NCBI GenBank assembly: GCA_037176885.1
Contig: JAWWNJ010000001.1
Coordinates: forward strand, 1,364,001 to 1,428,000
Direction of reading: 5' to 3'
DNA from: Favolaschia claudopus
Lineage: Eukaryota > Basidiomycota > Agaricomycetes > Agaricales > Mycenaceae
DNA: 64,000 bases
Each line of letters opens with the position of its first letter. Position 1 is the first letter of the stretch. A program made the position numbers and the translations under genes. Below are positions 10,252 through 20,600 of the stretch, piece by piece. Below the pieces are notes generated by a model. The model was not told the DNA's origin. It did no database searches and worked only from the letters and a program-made list of their open reading frames with translations.

Positions 10252-12145
10252 TCATTTCTTGTTACCCTTCTCCTCCTTATCGTCGAACAAGGGAAACCAC
10301 TTCGCCCACATCTTGCGTTCCTCCTCAGTACCCTCAAACACCCAATTCACCTTCTTAATCTCTGCGAAACCCTCGCTCAACTCGGGCTCCTCGTAGTTGT
10401 CTCTGAATGACGCGAAGGCGCTTTTGGGTAGCTCTTCCCTGGGAGACTGTAGGAAAGAAGGGGTTTGAACATGGAAAGAAAAGAAACTAGGGTTGGAACG
10501 AAGTGAGACGGGACGAACCTCATGGCCGGAGACTGACGGGGGTAGACCGAATGCTCGGTAGAGGTTATTATGCCATGCGAGCTCGAGCGAGCCGGTAAAT
10601 ACCATGCACCTGGAAAGCGGTTGAATGACGAGAAAAGGGGACAAGAGAAGGGCGGACCGAATAGGGACATTGTTTTTCTTCGCAAGGTCGACATAGAATC
10701 TCCTTGTCGACGCGTCTCTGTTGGTATTATCTGCAACGAAAGAATCAGCATCGAACACCGTACACCTTTCTCTCTTCATTCAAATCAGCGAATGACGGAC
10801 CAACAACACACTTCTTCCCTTCAGCAAGCGCTTCCTGAACAGCCTTGACACAACTCTCCCGCCTCTTCAATGTATCTTGGTTGATGTGGATGTAACCTAC
10901 CGGCTCGAAGTGGCGTCGAAAGAATGTGGTTTTGCCGAGACAGGGGTAGCCGACGAGGAGGATGAGTTCTTGTGTGGGTTTGGCGGGAACTATGGGAGTG
11001 GAGGAGGGGGTGTAGAGAGGTACTGGGGCTTGTTTAGCAGCGAAGACGAGGGGACAGAGGTAAGATCGCTCACATTTAGGCAGAGTCGAGACGTCTAGGC
11101 CTTTGAGGGTGAATTCAGGATCTGGTGCTCGACTGAGGAAATATTCCTACAACCGATAATGAGCTTGGGGCTAGGCACCGATATACAAGAGACAAAATCA
11201 CTTCCGGCGTCATAAAGGGTATTTCTATGTTGAGCGCCCACTTGCGATCTGTCGATGCAAAGTCTCGTCTGGAGGGATTTCTAGGGAAATTCCGTCCAGC
11301 TGCGTCACCGACGAAGAAGGAGGATGTTTTGTCTGCGAAACGGTTGAGAAATTTATATGAATGTCCCAAGAAAACAGATACCTATCTGGACACCATCCTC
11401 GGCGTAGATTTTTTCCAACTCGTCCCACATGCCAGTCATAGGCTTCCTGTACCTATCCTTTGCCACTGCGCCAAATATTCGAAACGGTACATCAGGGAGC
11501 TGGAGGTGTATAGTTTTGGCTCGAGGGTTTGGCTAGAGGAAAAAATACGTGCAGTTGAAGCAATGGATTCTATCTTGGCTTTCCAGGCGTTCATCGGTTT
11601 GGCCCCCTTCAACAATCCGTTTTGGTTCGAGATGATCACAACCGAGTAGCTGCGAGATGTTAGCGGTCACGACATGAGTTTGGAACATGCCCCTACCCTG
11701 CATTTGCAGCCTCAGCCAATTTGCCTGGAACACAAGCGTTCCACCACTTCCACTCAGACGCAGGTTGCTTGAAACCTCCCTCGATGACTGTGCCGTCCAG
11801 ATCAAACGCAGCAACTTTAGTTAGACTCGGTGGATTCATGCTGGTGGCATGCAAACAAGAACGGTCAGGTCCGAAGGCTTTCAACCAACGAAATGATCCG
11901 GAGCTGGTGCTTTGCTCGTCGACAGCAGGTTTCTTGGTGAAAAATGGGTGAACTATCAGGGCGATGCTCTTGAATTATTTGCGCGGAGCTTGGAACTTTC
12001 CTTACCCTTTGCGGCCTTGTTGGGAGCATTTGTATCGCCTGCTGTATCCAGTTTGCGTTTCTGAGCCGCTGGTACAGAGATTAGACGCCGGGAAATCGCG
12101 TGCAAGCCAGAGAGAAAGCTGAATACTTGATGAAGAGGATGCCAT
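10252..12145 (-). CDS. PNK1: Polynucleotide kinase 3'-phosphatase (PNKP/Pnk1)
   Basis: DNA-repair enzyme that cleans break ends by removing 3'-phosphate and adding 5'-phosphate, in the nucleus. The eleven-exon model is 12127-12145, 12006-12068, 11697-11952, 11553-11649, 11382-11499, 11202-11332, 11074-11146, 10801-11022, 10658-10730, 10519-10609 and 10252-10446. It sums to 1338 nt, or 445 residues, in frame throughout. The HAD phosphatase motif AAFDLDGTVIEGG has its nucleophile at D78, followed by VVIISNQNG, RKPMTGMW and SFFVGDAAGR. The kinase part has a Walker A motif GYPCLGKT at 277-284, INQDTLKRRE and VVDNTNRD. The join between exons 4 and 5 works only with a GC-AG intron (11500-11552), giving IASTLPDVPFRIFG. 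There is no FHA domain; a short Lys-rich N-terminus with HPFFTKKP replaces it, as in other fungal enzymes. Confidence 0.92.
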
Positions 12146-12295
12146 TGCGAATCGTAGAGAGTTTGTGAAGCGGAATGTGCACGATAGACGCGCTTTACGC
12201 GTGAATTCAAGATAAAACAGAATTGAACGCGACGCGACGAGCCAACCACGAGCGGGAGAAGGGAGAGTTTCGGCTATCAGACCGGCGATTGAGCG

Positions 12296-14424
12296 ATGAC
12301 GGCCATGGCGAGGTTAAGAGTCGACTCTTCCAACTTCGCAGACAATTTCGCCCGTCCTCTCAGCTTAACGCGTCTACCACGCGTACAAACCACCTCAAAT
12401 GCCTCTCAGCAAGTATCAGAGTCAACAGAGACCCTCAGCTCTCTCCTGGGATCTCTGAAACCGCCAGTCTCTCAAAATTCGGTTGATGAGGCATTGAAAT
12501 ATCTTGCTCAAACCGAACGCCATGATCTCGTTAGCTCTGCAGACGTGGCAGAGCAGGAAGAGGCTCTCAAGAGCGCTGTAGTCAGCCAAGTTGCTGTTGG
12601 ATTGTACGCCAGGAGCCTTGACATCTATTTGAACGAAGCTATGGAGATCGAGGCGGAAGCCGAATGGTGGGCTAATGTCGAGCGTTCTACTATCAACGTT
12701 GCCTGGTTCCTGCTTCAAAGTACGAGTCCTTCATGTGTCAAATCTTGTTGGCTAAGATAGACCAGCTCTGCCATCCAGATTGACTCGAGTGTTGCATACC
12801 ATCCTTGACGCTTTACGAGCCAATCGTTTGCCTCTGCGTTTATCTTCCTTCGCACCATCCACATTATACCGCCTCCTCCCCTCTACTACGCTCCAGCCCT
12901 CCGCAATTACGAGTTCCTTTTTCCCTCACTTAAAGCACGAGCAAACTCTGACCTCACTTGGATGGACGGGTTCCTCTCTTCACCCTTCCCGATTCTTCCA
13001 GTCAATATGGTCCGCCATATTCTTACCTCTAGACCTTACCCGGGAGGAATGCCGGAACAAGCGTAAAAGCCTCGAAAAGCTACGCGACGAGAGGGCAGAA
13101 CAACTTGGTCGTCTTGCGCAACTCAGACTCGAATCGACTTCTGGGGACGCGTTCCCTAGCAGGCTCGTTGGCTGTATCAGTGACGATACCGCTGTACCCC
13201 AAGATAACGCAGGAAAACTGGTGCATGCCTCATACTTCCTCCTGCCCGGCCACATTTCGCATCATGGTGTAGCGATTCAACAATTCCGACGACCGTCCCG
13301 TCTTTCTCTGATATGGCCCAAACTGCTCCTTATCCCTCCTGTCACCATATATATCCTGCGAACACTTTATGCGTCTCGAGCTTCGATTATGGAAGTGGCG
13401 CAGGAGACCAAGGAGACAGTTCAAGGCTTCATTAAAAATTCGTTGGTTGATCCTATAAAAGAGGTATTGAAAACCGTAAGAACAGGGGGCGAAGACGGCG
13501 TCATTGTCAGAAAAGAAGGCGTCGCTGCGGATTTAGATGTGAGTAGTTTCTCGTTATTCATTTCTCTCAGTATTGACACGTCTACCAGTCTCTCGAGCGG
13601 ATGACACTCTCGCTCGCACGAGATCAATTGAAATACGACTCTGCCCAACTTGACGCGCTCTCCAAGCAGATCCGTCTTGGCGACCTGACGCCCGTTCTCC
13701 AGCTTTACGAGGAGGATATCAAAACGCCAGTAAAGTCAGCTCTCTCCGGCACTCTACTCCGGTCCCTGTTCATTCAAGTTCAGAAGGCCAAGGTGTGTCG
13801 CTCGTTGTGTGTTTGTTTGTTGAGACAAATGATAGAACTGCTCGTCTTTTAGGTGGACATAGACCAAGCTCTAGCGGGGATCGACAAGCTTCTCAAATCT
13901 CAAGAATTAACATTTGCTTTCGTGGGTTTGGCACCAGCGCTCGTAATCGTGTCCGTCTTTGGCAGTTACCTATCGCAACTTTGGCGCGGAGCCCAGGGCG
14001 GAAGACGAGTAGGCGGTGGAACCCAGCATCGTGCCAGGACATGGACTGCAATGCGGTGGGTCTAAATCACCTCTCAATCAATACGGTGTGTGTGCATATA
14101 CTAACAAACATATACAGCCGTATCGAACGTCTTCTCGTCTCTCAACCACGCGTCGGTGGCCCCGGGCCTGCAACATCCAGTCTGCTCTCCCCTCTCACTA
14201 CGGGTTTACTCCTCATTTCTGTAACGCGTTTACGCACCTTCGCCGAGACAAGCTTACCGCGCAGTTCACGACTGCGTGAAGGGTTTTTGGAAGATGTGGG
14301 TGATTTGGAGGATCCAGCGATGCCGCGGGAGGAGAAGTTGCGCGTTGTTGAAAGGATGTGGAGGAGCTGGGGGTCGGTGCTTGGATGGAATCATGTTCCT
14401 GCTGAGGGTGTGTTGAGGATATGA
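12296..14424 (+). CDS. NCA2: NCA2 family mitochondrial protein
   Basis: Homologue of yeast Nca2, a mitochondrial membrane protein needed for proper expression of the ATP6/ATP8 transcript. The model is 12296-12719, 12757-13538, 13589-13792, 13853-14055 and 14118-14424, summing to 1920 nt or 639 residues. Diagnostic sequence includes ETVQGFIKNSLVDPIKEVLK, then RKEGVAADLDSLERM, QLYEEDIKTPVKSALSG and RRIERLL. Hydrophobic segments occur around WPKLLLIPPVTIYILRTLY, near TFAFVGLAPALVIVSVFGSY and at LTTGLLLISV. The first intron (12720-12756) would be only 37 bp. It is the only placement found that keeps frame, so that junction is less sure. The gene is divergent from the kinase/phosphatase, with starts about 150 bp apart. 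Confidence 0.9.
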
Positions 14425-14582
14425 GTGCCTAGATGTTTATTGGACTCATTCTCAGTTCTATACATGTAAAAGACTAGAAACTGCTAGAAAAACGCGTCCA
14501 GAATTGAAGTGTCACAATGGCACGTGGTGTTCCGTCACGCGTCGGGACGCGTAATCAACCAATTTGCTGCTTAGCGTCCGCC

Positions 14583-15832
14583 ATGTCCTCCGATACGTTC
14601 ATCAAGTCCTTCACGGTGCTCAAAGGGCGGCCGAAAGAGGAACGAGCACTTCCAATGCTTCAGCGCATTGCATCGTTAGTTAAACCCATCATGAGGAAAC
14701 ACGGTTGGGTGCTGCCCGTTCTTTCGGAATTCTTCCCTGCGCAGGACAATCTTATCGGGCTCAGTAAGAATTTCTCCCTTTCATGTTGAAATATTGTTCA
14801 CTGTGTAGATGTTAATGGCGGTCAGAAGATCTTATTGCGGCTGCGCCCTGCCCATGCGCCAGATACGTTCTACGACGAGGAGGACGTAGTTCAGACGATG
14901 TTACACGAGGTAGGCTTTATTTCTCAGTTTTTTTTTAATCCCTCCTTCAACTTAGCGACGCAGCTCACACACAATGTCCACGGCCCCCACGATGACAAAT
15001 TCTACAAATTTCTCTCCGGTCTACAAGACGAATACGACGCACTCAAACGAACTGGATATTCTGGGGAAGGTTTCTTCAGCAAAGGCCAAAGACTTGGCAT
15101 CGGCGTCTCCCATGATTTGCCGCCGCATCAGGCTCGCGCCAAAGCTCTCGACGCTGCAGAGAAACGGCGAAAGACGGGACTCCTAATTGGTAACGGTGGA
15201 CGCTTGGGAGGGCGGATTGATGCGGGCAATTTGACGCCAAGGGAGCTCGCTGCGCGGGTCAGTGAAAATCTCATTGTTCTCAACACACACACTGTACTGA
15301 AGATATATCGAAGGCCGCTGAACGTCGCGCCAGGGACGAGAAAGCTTGTGGGTCGGGCGCCTTGGCGCAGCAGGAAGCAGAGAAGGCAGCGAAGGACAGC
15401 ATCATTCACGATGCTATAGACCTCACCCTCGATTCAGACGATTCGTCGGATGATACAGACGACGTTATCGTCGTAGACGCTCCTCCTACAGCCAAGGCGG
15501 GGCCATCCAAGGTCGCGATTCCCCAATCCAAGAAAGTCGCGTCCGCGACTGCCACACGTCCTCCTGCCGCACCTCCGCTTAAACCGCAGACCGCAGTAAC
15601 ACGCGAACGCCCCGCCGCAAAACTCCCGCCTCTTAAGAAATCTCGCACCGACTGGACTTGTCGGACGTGTACACTGATCAATCCACCCATGGCTTTGCAG
15701 TGCGATGCATGTTTGGCTGAGCACCCTCCTGATGAATCCACTGGATGGGCATGCTATGCTTGTGGCGAGGCCGGTATGCCTCCGGATTTTTGGACTTGTC
15801 GAGCTTGTGGCACGCTCAAATTGACTTCATGA
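14583..15832 (+). CDS. WSS1: WSS1-type WLM metalloprotease (DNA-protein crosslink repair)
   Basis: SUMO-linked zinc protease of the Wss1/SPRTN type that removes proteins crosslinked to DNA. The model 14583-14763, 14809-14909, 14964-15257 and 15314-15832 sums to 1095 nt, or 364 residues. The WLM domain carries the zinc site HELTHNVHGPHD at 93-104. Two acidic-hydrophobic stretches, IDLTLDSDD (about 227) and VIVVD (about 242), look like SUMO-interacting motifs. A RanBP2-type zinc finger, WTCRTCTLINPPMALQCDAC, is at 306-325, and a second Cys4 cluster (WACYACGEAG to CRACG) is near the C-terminus. An in-frame ATG at 14517 would add 22 residues. The internal one is preferred because the family alignment begins there. 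Confidence 0.93.
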
Positions 15833-16001
15833 CCATGGCTGCGAACGTTTTTGCTTTGGCTTTTGCATTTACTACGTCCTATCCTTACTCATAGTATCGT
15901 CCACTAATCCTGATCAATCGCTGTATTTCTTGTTGTAGAAAATTTGGAATATTGTATTATAATTCATTTATTCTTTGCCAGTGATTCGATAGAGGCTCAC
16001 A

Positions 16002-17384
16002 CTAGTTGTATCTCCAGTGAACTCTAGCGACTCCATGAATATCCAGTCCTTCACCCGAAAGTCCAAGGTTTCCAATACGAGACCGCGATCTATAGGGGAA
16101 TGAGCTGGAGACCCAAAGTGAATGGAAGACCATGCCTGCGACCGTCCTTGTAAATTTACCCATAGTGGTTGGATTCCGAGTCGTCAACGCAATAATGGCA
16201 GTTCTATTGTGGCCTTGAAGAATGATGCACAAGACTGCGACCAGCGAGGGTATCAAATCTGGGTCGAAAACCTGAAACGAATGTTATATAGGCGTCGAGA
16301 AGTTAACCAGCAAGTCCTCATAGATTACTGACGATGTCGGAGCCCAGTACGAGGTCGGCATCGATCTCGTCGTTTAGAAGCGAAGTCAGAGGTAAGACAC
16401 CATCGGGAATGAGTGCGGCAGACCAATCGAGAAAACAGCACCTCATGTTGGGGTGTGTTGAAGACAGGTCTAAGTGTTGGTCGGAGAGTGGAGGGGCAAA
16501 CACCAAGCGGACTCGTACGCACTGCAGGCAAGGTTGAAATTATCCTTGCAGCGGGAAAGAACGGATTCGTTCACGTCGGACATCCATATAGCACCGGGGC
16601 TCGATGTGTCTGATTCTGACGATGATCCATGGAGCTGCAAGGATCCTACGATAATTCCCAGAAAGCCGATCCCGGCGCCGAGTTCTAGTATTCTCTTGCC
16701 TTGAACGAGGGCTGGTCGGGATTGGCGAAATGAGCTCTCTGCCCCTGCGTTCGAAACGAAAAGGGGCACCTGGATTGTGGATCAAGTATTGCGCCTGGAC
16801 AAAACTGGCCAGCCATGTCCTCAGACCGGTAGTCCCGGCTTCTATCATCGTCCGCGACTCAAGTAGAGTTGTAGTTTGATATTCCTCCAGTTCAACAGAA
16901 TCTCCAAGTGCGGTGTGCTGACCGACTTTCCAAAAATGGGTAACATAGGACTGAGAGGGAGGGTTCGGACCAGAGAGCGTTGACACCCCAGAACCAGAGG
17001 GACTAAACATTCCTCAGCTGTACGTAGTTGGCACATAGCCAGCACACAGACGAGTTCAAGAACTTCAAGTAGAGGTCGTAGATGCGCACATCCACCTCCA
17101 ATTCAGGCTAGATGCCGCGATTCAAATTGACGGGGACTGAACCTCGTAAAAGTGCGACTGACATCTGTCTGCTCGAGGCGAGATATCACCCATTTCCAGA
17201 AGGACTTTTGGTAGTCGGATGACGCAGGATATTGTTCAAAGTGTGGGCTCAGCAGTATGTGCTCGAGGAGAAAGTCGTGAACAATTCGCGTTTGAAGATG
17301 AGACGGATATTGTAAACGATTTGGTGGGGTAAGAGAGGCATATCCCCGCAAAAGCTGGAAGAGATCCCGATGGATGCAGACCAT
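16002..17384 (-). CDS. EFM3: eEF2 lysine methyltransferase, FAM86/Efm3-like
   Basis: SAM-dependent methyltransferase of the FAM86 (EEF2KMT) family, which methylates elongation factor 2. Several short introns break it up. Recognisable pieces in order are LLRGYASLTPPNRLQYP, SSDYQKSFWKWVISRLEQTD, PELEVDVRIYDLYLKFL, TLLESRTMIEAGTTGLRTWL, the SAM site GKRILELGAGIGFLGIIVG, IWMSDVNESVLSRCKDN, DWSAALIPDG, ADLVLGSDI and LIPSLVAVLCIILQGHN, ending at 16002. The ESGTTGLRTW-like and LELGxGxGFLG motifs are hallmarks. The ATG at 17384 follows an in-frame stop. Exact joins around 16990-17050 were not resolved. It is convergent with WSS1, leaving about 170 bp between stops. Confidence 0.82.
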
Positions 17385-17625
17385 TGAGGAGAACGGAAAC
17401 TGTGAACGCTATCGCAAAAGACGGTGGAAGACGGTGGATATCCGAGTCGCAGCAGTCAAGCAAGTTCAGTACTGTACGAGTGATCGTGCGAGTTTGGTTC
17501 CCACTGACACTCGAGCATATTGGGTCAATTCTTTAAACTGTCCAAGGAACTGTTTCCTCTAAGAAATCTAAACTACAAAGGCTGCGATACTGTACAGATT
17601 ACTCGTAAAGTACTATAACATACAA

Positions 17626-20600
17626 TCATCCGATCTTAATCTTCTTCGCCGGCTGCGTACTCGTCTTCTCCCCATCCTTCCGTTTCTTGTTGGCCCCATT
17701 TTTCCAACTCCTCATCAACTCACGGAATCTATCCCGGAACCCTACCGCGAGCGCACCCACTTCTGACTCGAGGCCGTTGAATAAGATAGCGTTATCTAGC
17801 ATGAGCTGGATGTCCGCCTCGAACGCCTCAATGGAATCATACTTGTCGCTGTTAAGCGAATTCTTGATGGTGCGCAGATCTCGAGGATGCTTGACAACGT
17901 CAAAATACGTCGGGATCTGAAGGAGGACCGGGTCGACGGGTTCGCGAAACACCCACGAGCTGCAAGTCCCGTCAGTATCGTCGAAACCTGTAGACACCAC
18001 GACACTCACATGTCTTCCTTCACAAGGGCCGTTATGACCCCTTGTAGGCCGCGTTTCTCGTTAGCGGAAAGTTTCTTCTCCATCGCTTTGATCCACTCCT
18101 TCTTGAACACCTTCTCCACCGCGTCAGCACAGTTCCACGGGAACGTTGCCGGAGGATTGAACGTCTTGCAGTTGGTGAATACAAGATCGATGTCCGAACG
18201 TAGCTCTTCCATAGTCTCATAGCCGTGCGCTGAAAGTTCTGAAGAGATGGTGCCGAAATCCATAGGGTGCTTGATTTCGTCGAGATACCTGAGAAAACAT
18301 CAGCTAGGTCCAGTGTCAGTGATTGGATGACGACTGACGTCGGACATCCGTCCAGCACTGGGTCCACAGGTCGCAAGAATATTCCACCCTCCGGCAACTT
18401 CATGAGCGTAGAAAGAATCTGCTTGCACTTCTTTTCGTCGATCGGCGTCGCATGCACTGGAGAAACTGGAGAAGGAGGCTTCGAGCGATGAGTAGAAGTA
18501 CTTCTCGACACTTCTTTCTCTTTCCCTTTGATCGATATCCGAGGGGCATCGACAGAAACAGAAGAGCGTCGAGACTCGTTCGTTTCCACCGGCGGAGGCT
18601 TCGGCTTATGAGAATTCAGAACAATCTTCGGCAGCGCTGAGGTCGACGGTTCAGGTGGAGAAGGCCGCCCCTTCTTAGCAGGAGTCGCCAGAGCTAAAAG
18701 GTCACCCTCCGGGTCGTCCTCTCCTTCCGAAATATCCACCTTCTTGCGCTTCCCATTGGTAGACTTTTGTTGGCGCTCCAAAGCAAGCACCTCCTGGAGG
18801 ATATCATGAGATCCATCATCCACATAAGGAGGTGGAGGAGGATCTGGAACCTCAGGAGGCAGCTCAACCTTCGTTTTCCGCTTGGGCGGCTTCGGAGGTT
18901 TGGGCGCTGTCTCTTTCGGTTGCGGTGGCTTGAACTTGATCATAGGCGTCGGTCGGGAGGTAGAGGGCGTAGGTTCGGGGGCGGGCGGGTTGGAGAAGGC
19001 TCGAGGGACAGGTGGTAAGACTTTTGGTGGAGGAGGGGGAGGAGGCTTTTGGGCCGCCTTCGCGTGCGCAGCTTCAAGGGTTTTGTTGATGATCGTCCAT
19101 TCTAAGATATCGTGTTGGCCACCTGAACAGAATGAACGGAACAAACGACTCACGTTTTTCGAAATACGTCTCCAAAGCCAACGTCTCATCATGAGCAAAC
19201 GATCCAGCAGGGTTGTACAACTTCGCGTTCGCCATCATAAGACGAAAATCAGCCTGAAAAGCAAATCGGTCCGTGTACTTCCCTCCCTCGAGTTTGTGTG
19301 CCATGGACTGCAAATCCATAGGCTCTTTCACAACATCGAAGTAGCTTCATTGAATCATGTCAGCTTGTGAGCTAATTGGGCCACGGAAAATAGACAAACT
19401 TCGGCGCATGATCTCGAATCGGATCCACAGGATACAAGAAGATCTTCGCATGCTTATGACTCTGCAATTTCTTCAACGCCGACCGCGTAGCCCGCAAATC
19501 GCTCGACGACATCCCGGAGGCCTGTGCCTTGAGAGTATGAACCGGCTTCGCAACACCGTTCGGTTTCGCATGCTGCGGCTTCGCCTTCGGTGCCGACGGA
19601 GGAGGCGCCTTCGCCTTGACCTTGGCCGGAAGTGCAGGAACGGCAAAAGCCACCCCCCTCTCCCTCTCCCTCGCTTGCGGCTCCAAACTGGGCGTTCGCA
19701 CAGAAGGCGTCTTCCGCACAGGAGGCGTCCGCACGCCGCCAGGTGTCGTTGTACGAATTTTGATTTTCGTTGCCGGCAGAACATGATTGGGGATGACGGG
19801 GCTGGGGGAAGCAGCAGCAGATGGGCCAGCCAATTTAAACGCGGGGCGGGGGAGCTTCGGCGCAACTGGGGTAAGTACAGGCGGGGTTTCGGTGACAGGA
19901 GTCATTGGGATATTCGGAATATGTATCTTGACTGTGGGTGCGACCTCTTCAACCGGTTTAATGAGTAGGTCGGCCAATTTGAGCAGACACCATCGAACTT
20001 CATGATCGATTTCCGGAGACCTGCAAAAAATCGCCCAACGTCAACAACCAGTTCATCACAATGAAAATCGGCACAACTCACAGTGCAAGCGGCATCATCT
20101 GTTCCCTAAAAACCTCATTCCTGCCAACCTCCTTATCTTTCCTCAACGCCTTGATCATAGCATCCATCTCACTCCTCCTCGACTCCTTATTCTTATCCTG
20201 CACCGACCCGTCCTCCTCAATCAAAAGCGACTCAGGATCCTTCGAGTTGAGCTTCATCTCCCCCATTTGCACGAGGAGAGCTAAACTCTGACACGCATTA
20301 CGGGCGACATGCCGACGGACGATTCGCGAGGGGTCGTGCGCCATGACGGCGAGGACATAGTTCATGATAGGAGGAGAGTACCACTTCGTCATGAAAAGTC
20401 CATCAAAGGCGGCGATGCGGACCTGGGGGTAATTTCCCTCCCTAAAAGACGTTCAGCGAATTACGCACAAATCAACCGGATGAGCACCCACCGAGTCAAA
20501 GGGAAAAAATGTATGGGGGCGCTAGGAATGAGGTTCGCGACAGTCAAAACAAGATAAAACTTTTTCGACGTGTCAATTTCCGGACGGTTCTTAAAAGCAA

